A stretch of 64,000 nucleotides of DNA from Quillaja saponaria (lineage: Eukaryota > Streptophyta > Magnoliopsida > Fabales > Quillajaceae), in NCBI GenBank assembly GCA_029379385.1, contig CM055607.1, positions 16,802,001 through 16,866,000 of the forward strand, read 5' to 3'. The notes beneath the pieces are model-generated. The model ran no database searches. It was not told the DNA's origin and was given only the letters and a program-made list of their open reading frames with translations. Position 1 is the stretch's first letter, and the number at the start of each line of letters is the position of its first letter. Below are positions 11,346 through 22,716 of the stretch, one piece after another. A program made the translations under genes and the position numbers.

Positions 11346-11600
11346 TTCAATGCAAACAACATCTATGAATGGAATATAGATGGTCAATCTGAATACAGTA
11401 TTCTTAATATATTGCAGCAAATGACCATGGTCAGTACTGCTTATCAAATTTCTCATAATTGTTCTGACTAATCTATCCTTAATATTTTAATAGCTGGCTT
11501 TACTGGTCAATTAAAAGGATGGTTGGATGAACGCCTCACTAAAGATGAGCGAAACTAAATAAACTTAGCCATCAAAATTGATACTGAAGGAAATCCTATA
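11346..11600 (+). pseudogene. inverted fragment of the coat-protein gene
   Basis: On the plus strand this reads a coat-protein segment matching the one encoded on the minus strand at about 8640-8880, with the shared motifs QQMTMVSTAYQI and GFTGQLKGW. It carries its own in-frame stops and ends near an AT microsatellite at 11,601-11,617. It is thus head-to-head with the main viral copy. Confidence 0.85.
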
Positions 11601-11639
11601 TATATATATATATATATGCAACAAGAATGAAGATTCACC

Positions 11640-14460
11640 AGACATTTAATATATATAAAACAAGACTTAATTACCACCACAAATTATTTTAAATTTTGAC
11701 TTTAATTATATCTCCTAATTTTGTAACTTGTTGTTCAAAATTAGGAATTTCTTGAAACATGAAAGAAATTTATAATTCTTCATCAAAACCTTCTTCCTCA
11801 CTTTCTATTTCATAAAAAATTAATTCATTATCAAAAATTCCTTCTCCATAACAATTTTCTAATTCATTTTCTTTTAAGATCTTTATCATTTCCTTCCCAC
11901 TTTTTTCTTTCTTAGGACATTGTGGTGCATAATAACCTTCTTCATTATGTATATAACATTTACAACCTTTTTTAGGTTTCCAATTTTTCTTCTTTCGTCT
12001 TACATATTATTTAAGTGTACGAAATTTTCTTGGGATATTTTTCTTCCACTTTTTTCATATAAACCTCTTTGGTTTTGATTTGTTATTACATCAAAATTCC
12101 CAATCGTTTTTGAGAATTTAGAGCAATATTGATTACCTACTTTTTTTTTAACTTGCTTAGTCGCTTTTATAGTTAGACAATGGTATAATACTTGTCTTAT
12201 TACATATCTAAAAAAGATTTATATATTATTATATAATTCAACCCATGGAGGTGGTAGTTTATGAAAATATTGATTAAGCCAAAATTTTAATTTGACATCA
12301 TCAAGTTTATGATAATATTTTGAAATTGTTTAGAGAACTTTTCTAGTTCTTTAATATCACATAATTTTATTTTTGTCAAGATAGAGTGTATATCTGACTT
12401 AACGTTATGTAGATCCATATAACTACAAAATTCCTTTTTAATAATTGCTACAAAATTTTGTAATTTTATCAAAATAGTTGAAATTAGCAAGTAATTCTTT
12501 TTTCTTGGTCATTCCTTTTATAGAACTTTCTCATTTCCTAAGGAATTGTAAAATATCTCTTTGCAATGTTCCTGCTATAAAGTCTAAAAAAATTTCTTTA
12601 GACCAAGTACTTTTATATGTAGTAATAACAATGGACAATGATTGTGCCCATTCATCAATGATTTGTTCATAATTTTTTATTGGAACATTTCTTAAATCTA
12701 AATATTTTTTATTTACTGTTACATTTTGTTTATTCAAATCATCTTTTCTGGTGTTTACCTATAGGAATTTCTGAATTTGAAGTAGAGGTTGTAAGCTTTC
12801 TATCATCTTCTTCTATAATTGGTTTTCTATCATCTTCAATTTTTTGTTTCTCTTTCTTTCATATTTTTTTGAAAATGTTTTCTCATTTTTAGATAATTCT
12901 AAACTCTCATCACTTATTCAGATTATATTCTCAAATATTAATGATTTTAGACTAGAATCACTTTTTTCGTCAGAAATATTTCATAATTATTTTACTTTAT
13001 TAAATTTTCATTTTTGAGCCAATAAATTTCTCATCATTCTTATTAGTTTATTTCTCTCTGCTATATCAGGTTTTTTGATATAACGACTTTTCTAATATCT
13101 TATTATTTCTTTTATATTTTCAAACTCTTATTTAGAGTTTTTGTTGGGCTTAATTGTTTCTCTTAAGGTACATATTTCAGTTTCGTAATATAGTTGAGTT
13201 ATTTCATAATATTGCTGAGCATTAAAAAATTTTATATTATCTAGTATTTTTTTTCTTGTTTTTGTTTAATTTTTTTGAAATTAAAAACTGTTAAATCTAC
13301 TAAAGAGTTTATAATCCTACTTATGCTACTAACAGTTTTCTCTTATGTAATATCGATACGAAGATTATGATAATAAATTTTTTCTTTTTGATATCCTCCT
13401 ATTGCACACCTAACATGTTTTATTCTAGATTATTTATGATTCCTAAGATCTCTTGGTGATTATGAATTCACTTCAATTTAAGGGTAAACAGACGCCTCTC
13501 CTTAGCTGGTTAAGACCCAAGTAGAAGTTACTGATCACTAAGCATATAGGATTTTAAACAACTAGAAATGAATAACATATAATAGTAATAGAAGATGATA
13601 TAGAAAAACTTACACAAAATAACTTTAGACTTTATTATAGAGTGTCACTGGTACAAGCTATTGGTAGATATCAATATCATGGCTAGCTCTGATACTAATA
13701 AAGAAAAAAGATGGAAGTATTTACAATAGAGTGAAGATAGTAAAAGAAAGAAAATTCTGATTTTTCAATGCCCTTCACCGATAAGAAATTATCCTCTTAA
13801 ATAGAAAAAACAAGATAAGATTACAATCTTTAAATATAAAAGAAAATCTACATTCATCACTCTCCTGACTGTAAAGTGGATTGTATCAGATAAGGTTGTG
13901 ATTTCTTATTCTCCTTTCTCTGAGCTAGTTGACATAAAAAGTAGATTGTCATGGTTCAATCATGTTGGCTATGTTGTGTTCTGCAACACTGTCTAATGAG
14001 TAAACCTCATCACTTTTATTGCCGTCTTTTGCTGTCTTGTCAGCTAACTCTTGTTCTATAATTACATCAATAATCAAATCTTCTAGTCTTTTGACCTCCA
14101 AAATTTTAATTTTTACAAATATTTGATCACAAAGATCTATTTATTCTTTGGACCTTTTATAATTAATAGGAAGTCTTGTTGTAAAAATTCTTTTTCTATC
14201 AGTTATAGAAAAATAATCTTCGCTTTCAACAAAATTTACTTTTCTAACTAATTGTCGAAGACTCCTAATGTAATATTGATCTCCTGTTATTGCCTTTTAG
14301 GCACCAATTGTTTCATCAATATTTGATAGATAAAAATCATAATCAGTTGTCTTGGTTAGAATCCATAGCTGATAGAATTTTTCTCTTTGAAAATATCTCA
14401 TCATCCTGGTAATATTAAGGGTATACATATAATCTGTATCCTCTTCCATAATGGAATAGA
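11640..14460 (-). mobile_element. second, distinct pararetrovirus-like relic
   Basis: Minus-strand pieces at 12,531-12,737 and 12,287-12,490 read as a Gag/coat-like protein (an IDEWAQSL motif, a TWSKEIF-DFIAGTLQRDI segment and a DIKELEKF segment). A degenerate Cys-rich knuckle near 11,930-11,970 is followed by a Lys-rich stretch (KKEKS-like). A primer-binding-site-like sequence lies upstream at about 13,685. Between 14,040 and 14,460 another degenerate minus-strand frame is readable. The proteins do not match the first locus, so this is a different lineage. No RT is present in the window copy. It is heavily decayed and its borders are approximate. Confidence 0.5.
13684..13700 (-). other. degenerate tRNA-Met primer-binding site
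   Basis: The minus strand reads TTAGTATCAGAGCTAGC, differing by one base from TGGTATCAGAGC over the core. It lies about 950 bp upstream of the coat-like fragment of the second relic. Confidence 0.55.
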
Positions 14461-14569
14461 GAATCATTGTTTTAAGGAATAACCACAGTCTTGAAATTTT
14501 ATCAAATTTTTATTTTTCAAGGATTATGGTTTTTATAAATCTCATTTCAACACTATGTCCAAAGTTTCA

Positions 14570-14985
14570 AATGATGTACAAAAGGTTAATTTTGAAATAT
14601 TGATTATATGCTAATATGTAGGACTTGGTCAATGAGAACTTTAGCGTCACCTTCAAATAAGACATTATTTCACTAGTGCATGATACTAACTTGTAGTGCT
14701 TCTCATAGTGCCATTGTTTCAAGCAATAATGGAGATATATTACCAGGAAACTATTTCCCTCTTGTAAATAAGATTTGTCCATCATGATTTTGTATCACCA
14801 GCCCAATACTGCCTAGACTGTTATGACGCCTAGTTCCAGCATCAAAATTGATTTTCATCTACCCTGGAGGAGGAGGCATCCAAGCATGGTTGTGGTTTAA
14901 AGGTTGCTGTCTGGTCTATCTTTTCTCTTGGTAGTTAGCTCTTGAGAATTCACCCTGTTCCTTAAAGGCTTTGGCTATTATTGGA
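14570..14985 (-). pseudogene. LINE RNase H-like C-terminal domain
   Basis: Read with frame changes, the segment shows a K-NFD-G motif near 14,850 and an EGDAK motif near 14,660. The latter corresponds to the (E)GD motif of the RVT_3 RNase H-like domain that ends many plant L1 ORF2 proteins. Several stops are present. Confidence 0.6.
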
Positions 14986-15093
14986 CACCACTATCTATTA
15001 TTAAAACAATATCATTTCGAGCCTTCCACAGTCTCCATAAACAAAATCCCATGATTTATAACAACTTTTTTGTACCACCCGTGTGCCTAATAA

Positions 15094-17755
15094 CTAACTG
15101 AATGGATGACCACCAAGTTTGGATGGAACCCTTGGAAGGAACAGGCCATTGAGGCCTGACGGGGGCCTTTTTCCATATGAGATAGCCACCAGATAATCAA
15201 TGAAAAGGTGGGTGGTGGTTTCCTCCATTATACCATATATTGGACACATATTGTCAATCATGAAACTCCTTTTATATAGGTTTCTTTTAACAGCCAAACT
15301 ACCATGCATTAATCTCCAAATAAAGGTTTTAATTTTAACCGAGAAAGTTAGACTCCAAATGGAAGACCAAGAGAATTGGTTCATAGGGTAAGGAGTCATA
15401 GCGGTATGGGATACTAAATTATAGCCAAAAGTAAAAGTGTAATTACCTCTAGGAGTGAAGTGCCACAAAATTTTGCCCTCCACTCCCATTTGAGAAATGG
15501 GGAGAGTTAGCACTAAAGAAGCATTTGCAAGTTCGAGGACAGTATTAACTAACTCATGATCCCATTGTTTAGGAGCTTAACATTAGCTGATTCACCTACC
15601 ATAAGTCTGTAGGAACTGCTATTTAAATATTGGCCTTGAACAAGTATTGAGATGGGATCCATGGGTCAACTCTTTTTTTAGTTTGGTTCCATTTCCTACT
15701 TGCCACCTAACTCCTTTTTCTAATAGTGAATGACCTTCAAGCATACTTCTCCAACCCCATGATGGATTAGTACCAACTTTGGCTTCTGTTATAAAGGAAA
15801 TAATGGCCTTTGATTAACTTGTAGAAGAGAGATAAGCCGCCTTTAACAAGCTTTGAGCCTTATTTGGCCAGCATAGCTAGATTATATGTTTTTAAGTCTT
15901 TGAAGTCGAGACCACCTTCCTTCTTATCTTTACACATTGTACGCCAACTAACACAGTGAATTTTTCTATCAATATCAACTTGTCCCCACCAAAATTTTGT
16001 AATCATTTTGTTGATATCCCGACAAAGAGATTTTGGAAGTTTAAAGCATGCCATGGTATATATTGGCATGGTTGTAGCAATTGATTTGATTCAAAATTTC
16101 TTTGCTTGCCAGTGATAAGTATTTCAATTTCCATCCCTATAGTCTAGAAGCCACTTTTCACGTACTGCTTGAAAAGTCATGCGTTTGGATTTGGTAATAA
16201 TAGAAGACAGTCCAAGATACTTATCTTGACCTTCCATTTTTTCAATATTCAATCTCCTAGATAAATATGAGCGAAGATTGAGAGGAGTGTCTCGTCTAAA
16301 AAACAAGAAAGATTTAGCTAAATTGATTTGTTGACCACTGGCAGCCTATGATTGTCTGAGAATATTGATAATCTTATCACATTCTTGAATATTGCCTTTG
16401 CCAAAAAATTTAGAATCATCAGCAAACAATAGATGGTTGGTAGGGGGCAAGTGACGACTAATTTTAAGTCCATGTATTGAATTGAAAGCTTTAGCTTTAT
16501 GGAACAAAGTTGATAATCCTTCAGCACAAATCAGGAAAAGATAGGGAGAGAAAGGATCACCTTCACAGAGCCCTCTGGTTGGTTTAATAAAACCAAAAGA
16601 TTCACCATTAATCGAGAGTGAATAAGAAATTGTTAAGCCTAATTCCATTTTCAACTTTACCCACCATGAATTGAAACCCAATTTTAGTAGCATACCTTCG
16701 AGAAAGCTCCATTCCACTCTATCATATGCCTTGCTTATGTTAATTTTAATTGCCATATCATAACTAGAACCTTCGCTTCTTGTTTTAAATGAGTGCATTA
16801 ATTCATAAGCCACTAATATATTGTCAGCGATTAACTGGCCTTGTAAAAAAACACTTTGATTGTGACTGATTAATCAACCCATTATCAACTTGAGTCTATT
16901 GACTATGATCTTTGATATAATTTTGTAAAACACCGAACATAAGCTGATAGGCCAAATTTGAGTCATGTCTTTGGGATGAGTCACTTTTGGGATAAGGGAG
17001 ATCACTGTGTGATTAAAACTCTTCAATAGCCAAGCAGAGAGGAAAAAATATTTGATGGCTATATATATGTCTTATCTAATAATGTCCCAGTATGTTAGAA
17101 AGAATTTCCCTATCATTCCATCATCCCCCGAAGCACCAGATAGATTAACAAAGAATGTAGCATTTTTAATCTCACTTTCATTCACTAGACGCTTGAGACA
17201 TCTATTAGTAGTAGCTGAGACTTTCTTTTGAACTTTGCATAGGATGACTGAAAAAGTCTAGAAAAGTATACTAGTGCCATGTTTGCAATTTCTTATTTAA
17301 ATGATAATACTCGGTCTACATTGTCTTGTAATTGATAAATGCAAATTTTCCTCCTTCGTTGAATAGTGGAAGCATGAAAAAAGCTTGTATTTCTATCACC
17401 CATTCATAGCTAATTTACTCTTGACTTATTCCTTAAAAATTCCTTCTCTAGACTCCATTGCTCGGATAACTCTGTTTCAAGTTGAATTACCTTGTCTCGA
17501 TTAAATGAATTATGAGAGTTTTTGATAGATGCAATGTCCTCTTGTAGTTGTAGGATGAACAGTTTAGAATTAGAAGAAACTTTCTTGCTCCAATTAACCA
17601 AGTCGTGCCTTACTTTCTTGAGTTTGGAGAAAACTTGAAATAGCTGTGTACCAGGGATATCAACCTTCCATTCTTTTTTAATAATTTCCTTAGCTTCATC
17701 TATATCACACCACCTTGAATCAAAGACAAATCTACGTTTCAATTTTTTAGCTGGG
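15094..17755 (-). pseudogene. LINE ORF2 reverse transcriptase and zf-RVT region, fragmented
   Basis: The RT core is in the 155-residue piece at 16,346-16,813: the K-NISKAYDRVEW motif, GLCEGDPFSPYLF, and the catalytic FADDS in place of the canonical FADD. Downstream pieces (16,124-16,306; 15,860-16,069) carry the YLGL-S and FWWG-...-I-WVSW-like motifs of the RT tail. The piece at 15,094-15,513 has the W-...-VKIKTFIWRL pattern of zf-RVT. The piece at 17,410-17,742 is the linker between endonuclease and RT. At least six breaks separate these pieces, so the element is inactive. RT primes on nicked genomic DNA in target-primed reverse transcription. Confidence 0.85.
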
Positions 17756-18425
17756 CTTGAATTAAGAATGATGGGTCTATGATCCGAACCAAGTTCATCT
17801 AGGTGAAGAACAAAAGCTTGGTTATAAGACGTAAGCCAATCTATTGATCCAAAATATCTATCAAGCCTTTCTTGGATGTTACCACTCCCTGACCACTTGT
17901 TATTCCAAGTAATGGATAGCCTTGGAATTTTAAACTACTGATCTCATGAATTAACAAAATCTACAAAGTCTTGTCTCTGTGATGGCCTCTACAGAGCCCC
18001 CCTAACTTTTTCTGAGTCATATTAGATAACATTAAAGTCCCCAAATATTAGAATTCTAGGTCCTGCAGCTTGCATCCTTTGGAGGATAAGGTTAAACTAA
18101 CTTCTCATTTCATCATCATGACAGCTTAAATATACACAAAATAATTCCCATATAAGACTGTTGGTGGCATCCTTCACTCTGTCATGGATAAGAAAGTGTT
18201 CAAAGTGAATCATTGTAAAACTCTAGACAAATCGTTTGCTTCCACCTGAGTTAAAGTTGTAAAACTTGCATCATTGTAAAAGTCTATTGATTTTTACATT
18301 ATCTACCTTTATCTTTGCCAAACAGACTAATTCTGAGGAATGGGAATTTATAATCCCCTTTAGGTGTTACAACGTGAGGGGATTCCCCACACCCTACACG
18401 TTCCAATACATAATCTTCATTAATC
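17756..18425 (-). pseudogene. LINE ORF2 apurinic-like endonuclease domain
   Basis: A minus-strand read starting near 18,420 shows a WN-GVGNP start, an FGDFNVI motif near 18,030 and a GSDHRPI motif near 17,775. These are the signature and catalytic motifs of the endonuclease/exonuclease/phosphatase fold. There are many internal stops. This domain nicks the target DNA. Confidence 0.75.
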
Positions 18426-18429
18426 CTTC

Positions 18430-19754
18430 TTAGGCTAGTTAAGGCAAGCCTCCCTCCTTTCTGATGACATAAGATCAGTGCATGCTTTTTTTCTGAGACT
18501 CTTCCTTACTTCCATCATAATTCCTTTTCTTAGAGCTGGTTGATTTTTGGGTTGAGGTTGTCTGCGTTCCTTTATGTTGTTGAGCAAGTTGCTTGCAAGA
18601 CAGTTTTGGACGAACCCCATCAGAGTTCATACGGCCCATAAGATGGCATATGGTTAAGGTTAGGAAGTGGCACATCAAGCCCTAATTGAATTTGCATGGA
18701 AAGGTCATTACATGTGGTTAATGTCAGTTTTGTAGGGTTGTTAGGTACTGGAATCTCGGCTGATATGGCTTCCATGGTAGGAGGTTTGTTTAGGCGTGTT
18801 TTCAAGGATTCATTATCAAGGGGAAGGTTAGGGCAAGGTTCATTATCTGGCTGAGAATGAAAAGGTGCAATGCCTAACGGTCCATGCAATCCTATTTAGG
18901 GTACACTACTGGAGGTTCAATATTTTGTGGCTTCAAAAGTGTTTGGTTGGAAAGAGGATTGGTATAGAGGTGGGTCCCGAATGCAGGATGCTTGGATTGC
19001 ACTGTTGGAGTTCCAACGTTTGTGGTTTCTAAGGTGGTTGGTTGAGAGTGGGGTTGTTGGGAAGGAGGTGTATTCGAGTAGGTTGCTTGGTTGGTGATTA
19101 TCTCATTATTTAAAAGGTTGAGGAAGGTATGGGTTTTTTGAATTTGGTTGCTGTTATTTTTTTGGGAGGATAAGTCTTCAACTTAGGTGTCTAGGGTTTT
19201 GGTTGGTCCAAATTAGAAGGGCCACTAATAGGTTGACATGTAACATGTAAGGGTTCATGCATTGATAGCGTGGACAGGTGTTGTAGGATGCAGTCCAGTT
19301 GCTTGTGGTAAGTCAACAGAATTGATAGTGATGGAGGGTTTGTTTGTTTAGCTAGGGTAAGGTTGGTTTAGAGATTAGTATGGATGTTGGTAGTTTTCCA
19401 TCCAAGTTGTGGGGCTCAGATTGCATTGTCATATTGTGGGTGGTAAGAAAAAACAGTGCTAAGAATCCAACTGTGAACTTGGAATACTTCCACTTGCAAA
19501 ACATTGCCAAGAAGGTTGCCTAATTTCCATCCCATTTTACTAGTGTAACAATGTGAAGGAAGCTCCCATAGCTATGTCCAAATAAGGGCATGAGAGAAAC
19601 CAGCTTTGATGTTTTCTATATTTAACTCCCATTGACTCAGGAGTAGGAATTGGCCTTTGTATATTCATGGACTACCCTTGAGAATTCTCTAGCAGTTTAC
19701 TTCATCATCAAAGAAAAATTAAAAGCATTAATCCCTCATTTCTAGGATGCGCAG
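18430..19754 (-). pseudogene. LINE ORF1 (DUF4283 Gag-like), C-terminal part
   Basis: Near 19,520-19,735 the minus strand reads FFFDDEV, RILKGSP, KGQFLLLSQWE and, after a stop, LWELPSHCYT...GWKLGNLLGNV. This is the second half of the DUF4283 nucleic-acid-binding domain of plant LINE ORF1. The remainder to 18,430 is Pro/Asn/Ser-rich linker, partly open at 18,620-18,889 and 18,435-18,678. The N-terminal part lies beyond the inserted LTR at 21,916-22,100. Confidence 0.75.
19750..19754. repeat. target-site duplication of the solo LTR, left
   Basis: CGCAG here against TGCAG at 21,916-21,920, flanking an insertion with TG...CA ends. One mismatch, consistent with an old insertion. Confidence 0.7.
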
Positions 19755-20639
19755 TGTAACGTCCTACTTCCTTAATCCCTTACTTAATCTACTAATAAAC
19801 TCTTAAGCAAATTTAATCGGTAATACTTTTGTTACTTGTATTTTCTACATCTTTATTTTCGTCCTACAGTGATACTTGTATAATTTTCTTTAGACATTCT
19901 TCTTATTTCACTTCACCCATACAGCCATGATTAGTGATCTTGTATTACTCCTTCTTATTTATACCTTTCCTCCAATTTACTTTAAGTCTATGCTACTTTA
20001 TTATTTAATCTTCAATTAACCAATATTTACTTTAGAAATGTAACTTGTGAATAATGGATTAATATTCCTAAAGACACAATTTACAAACTACTTTTCATTT
20101 CAGCTGAGTTATTTATTTAAAGAAACCAATTTTAGTAATACTAGACTTCCTTCTAAAATTACTACCATTGCTAGGTAGACATGTTAAGAACACATTACAA
20201 CTTTATACAAAAGCAACCCCATATTACATAATTGCATTTCAACACAAATACTTCTATATTTTTCCAAACAAGGTCCACTTGCCATCTTTTCCCATTACAT
20301 AGACCATGCCTTTCTCCAAAGAAAACCATATATATCCATGGTACTAATTAATCTGCACATCAAGATGAAGAAAAGTGAGTCAAACCTCAACAAGCATTCA
20401 TACATGACAACGAAAGATTCTTGATGGCAGTTTTAGAAAAATAGGAATATGCAATACAAATTAGTCTTTTTCCTTATTTTCTGTAAGTTTTCCCAAAAGG
20501 GATTCATTTTTCTCGTTTCCATTTCATATGCATGAGGATATAAAAGTAGCTTGAAGAATATAAGAGTAACAAGGAAGTAGCTTTCAAAGCAAGGATAAAA
20601 TAAAACAAAAGAATGCATGAATACTTGCCTAATACCTTT

Positions 20640-20850
20640 AATGTTTGTTTTTCTTTCTTTCTTTCTTTCTTTTTTTCTACGCTTCCCTCCTCCTCCTCCT
20701 CCCTCCTTTCCTTACTCGGTTTTCCTTCTCCTTCTTTTCTCCTACAGTTTTTCCCTTTCTTTCCTCTTAGCTCACGGTTTTGCCTTTTCTTTGATTTCTC
20801 ACTATTTCTCTCACTTTCTTTGTTTCCTCACTTTTTCTTTCACTTTCTCT
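20640..20850 (+). repeat. pyrimidine-rich tract with (CTTT)n
   Basis: About 200 bases of C/T-rich plus strand including ttctttctttctttctttc and runs of cctcctcctcc. It lies upstream of the TATA-like motif of the LTR, a plausible U3 promoter component. Confidence 0.6.
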
Positions 20851-20892
20851 CACTTTAGTGTACACTTTGCCCATGCATTTTGGTCACCACCC

Positions 20893-20906
20893 CCCTCCTA
20901 TTTATA
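20893..20906 (+). promoter_or_regulatory. TATA-like box in the LTR
   Basis: TCCTATTTATAGTG, followed by a gc-rich short stretch. A plausible U3/R promoter element of the LTR on the plus strand. Motif evidence only. Confidence 0.4.
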
Positions 20907-21087
20907 GTGCATGGCCAAGGCCTGGATTTTAGGAGAATGTTTTGTTTCCTATTTTACCCTTTTTGTTCTCTAAAATTACAACCTCCTACTTGTTATTCTC
21001 TAAATTAACATGTGCATTTTCTTCCTAACACTTGTCTTCCTCCTATTTCCTAGTTTAGATTCTCTATGTAAGCCACCTAATTACCTT

Positions 21088-21290
21088 AAATCTCTACACG
21101 TCTTGTTAATCATTCCATGTACACCTTGTTTTCTTAAATCTCTACATATATTCACCATAATCATTTCATGGACACATTGTTTCCTTAATTCTCTACACAT
21201 GTCATACTTAATTATTTCATGGACACCTTGTTTTCTTAATTCCTTACACATGTCCTACTTAATCATTTTATGGGCACCTAGTGTTTTCTT
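21088..21290 (+). repeat. minisatellite in the LTR, four units of about 50 bp
   Basis: A unit built around tctctacaca-gtc--acttaatcatttcatggacaccttgttttcttaa repeats four times with decay. It accounts for the spurious ORF at 21,010-21,351. Confidence 0.75.
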
Positions 21291-21404
21291 TGCCTTCCAC
21301 TTGTCTAGCCATCTTTCTATATTAATTATTACTTACCACTTTATGCCCTAACTTTTTTCCACATGCCCTCTTAATTATTACAACTTTTCTGCTCTTTTCC
21401 TCCT

Positions 21405-21548
21405 TCATTAATTGCAAGTTGTCACACTTATTCTCCTTCTTATACATAAGTCCTTTCACTAATTACAAAATGCCACACTTATTCTCCTTCTTACACCTAG
21501 GTCCCTTCATTAATTGCAAATTGCCACACTTAATCTTCTTTTTACACC
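21405..21548 (+). repeat. minisatellite in the LTR, two full units plus part of about 60 bp
   Basis: A unit of the type attaattgcaaattgccacacttattctccttcttacaccta... repeats at about 21,408, 21,456 and 21,513. It accounts for the spurious ORF at 21,419-21,751. Confidence 0.75.
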
Positions 21549-21915
21549 TAATTCGTCACATTTTCTTTCTAGCAAGTAACCTATATATTTTTTTTTTCCT
21601 TCTTCTTCCAACACCACTATGTAGCATTTTTCCATCTTTGTTCCAATGCTTACACTTGCCCATGTTTTTATACATATATACATGTATGTATATGTATATA
21701 CGTACATATATTTATACATATTTTTATATGTATATATCATTCTTATACTAATACGTATCATGTACATATTTTTATACGCATTTTATATGCACATGTGTCA
21801 TTCCTATACATGAAATAATACATATAAACTTGATATTAAATTTTAAATCCTATTTAGCTCTTAAGATAATTACTTGTCCTATAATTAATTTAGGTATTAA
21901 TTTGGAGATGCTACA

Positions 21916-22100
21916 TGCAGTTCTTTTGGATTGCTCCATATATTTGATAGGACCATTTGCATTGTCCTTGCTGAATTGGATCTGTTTGAGAAAATTTTCC
22001 CAATTAGGGTTTTTGTACATTCTTGAACTCCTTCTTCAATGTCTGTTTCATCAAAAGATATTAGTAGGTCATCGTTATAGTTATTAATGGAATCTGGATG
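21916..22100 (-). pseudogene. LINE ORF1, N-terminal part
   Basis: The minus strand reads DDLLISF-ETDIEEGVQECTK, LIGKIFSNR and a QMVLSNIWSNPKEL segment, the beginning of the DUF4283 domain of plant LINE ORF1. It is uninterrupted up to the LTR insertion. No ATG is seen at the expected start; the codon where the Met would sit is not intact. The 22,100-22,300 stretch would be the 5' UTR. Confidence 0.75.
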
Positions 22101-22716
22101 GCTATTAGTAGTAGAATTATATTTTCAGTGAGGTCAATGGTATGGAGTTGGGGTTGGACGTCTCTGTGTGGCAGTCTGACGGTTCCATTAGTGTTAACGG
22201 TCATAGGCAGTAGGTGATAGATTGGGGAGATGGTGTGTTGAAGGGCAGTTGTTTTAAGAACTAAGTATGGTTGGTATTATCTTATAACACTACTAACTTT
22301 TCATTCATTACAAGAAGAGGTGTTGGTTTTTAAAATTTTTTAAGTATAGTGTCATTTTATTTCAGTAAATCTAAAGGGTGTAATTTACTCAAATTTTTAA
22401 TATAAATTTTTATTCATTTGTCATTTAATAATTTGGACGGTAGTTACCAATTGTTATAATTTTATATTTAAAGAGATCTAATTGCAAGGCAGAGAGAAAA
22501 GTGAAGTTCAAATTAAACTCCAAGACTAAAAGCGTAATTTAGTCAATAAAAAAAAAAGTTCATGTATACAACCCAAACAGGAGAGGCTCTTCTTCAGTAC
22601 TGTCGTACTTTCTCAGATCTCTAGCTGTCTGATTTTCTATGTTTAAGGAATCTGTGTAAAATTTCTGGCGATCTTGTCGGTGGGTCTTGTTTGAGAGAGT
22701 TCAGTACAGTGGGAAA

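Larger units (their letters stand above)
3328..11600 (-). mobile_element. endogenous pararetrovirus locus (Caulimoviridae), decayed and rearranged
   Basis: Read on the minus strand, the order is leader with tRNA-Met primer-binding site, movement protein, coat protein, zinc knuckle, protease, RT, RNase H, second ORF, promoter, leader. That is the gene order of a caulimovirid genome, and a movement-protein-like ORF upstream of the coat protein separates it from a Ty3/gypsy element. There are no LTRs of retrotransposon type. Instead the leader region is present twice (3686-3960 and 11,143-11,345), as expected from a circular genome integrated with more than unit length. All reading frames carry stops or frameshifts, so the copy is dead. 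Both ends are rearranged (see 3329-3683 and 11,346-11,600). The genus is not assignable by eye; petuvirus- or florendovirus-like clades are candidates. Confidence 0.85.
19755..21915 (+). mobile_element. solo LTR (2,161 bp) nested in LINE ORF1
   Basis: The segment begins TGTAACGTCC and ends GGAGATGCTACA, giving the TG...CA ends with a short imperfect inverted repeat (TGTA/TACA) expected of an LTR. It is flanked by a 5-bp duplication (CGCAG/TGCAG). Removing it together with one copy of the duplication restores an uninterrupted reading through the insertion point in LINE ORF1. There is no primer-binding site, polypurine tract or Gag-Pol coding sequence inside, so it is a solo LTR left by LTR-LTR recombination (or, less likely, a non-autonomous element). 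Plus orientation is suggested by a TATA-like box at about 20,900. The ORFs inside are low-complexity pyrimidine runs. Confidence 0.8.
14500..22300 (-). mobile_element. LINE (L1-type non-LTR retrotransposon), interrupted by a solo LTR
   Basis: On the minus strand from about 22.1 kb the order is ORF1 (DUF4283-type Gag), then the ORF2 endonuclease, RT, zinc-binding region and RNase H-like tail, ending near 14.5 kb. This is the plant L1 architecture. A foreign 2.16-kb insert at 19,755-21,915 splits ORF1. Stops and frameshifts are spread across both ORFs. The 5' end lies within 22.1-22.3 kb, only about 400 bp from the start codon of the hydrolase gene and in the opposite direction. I could not see an unambiguous poly-A tail or target-site duplication. 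Confidence 0.85.

Noticed and set aside
3328..11600. Ty3/gypsy retrotransposon instead of pararetrovirus
   Set aside because: No LTRs, no integrase domain after RNase H, a movement-protein-like ORF upstream, a tRNA-Met primer site and a permuted leader all favour Caulimoviridae.
20613..20907. Overlapping Ser/Phe/Leu-rich ORFs
   Set aside because: Translations of the pyrimidine-rich tract and (CTTT)n inside the solo LTR.
21088..21548. Possible CRISPR-like array
   Set aside because: Units are diverged and directly tandem without unique spacers, in a plant LTR; this is a minisatellite.
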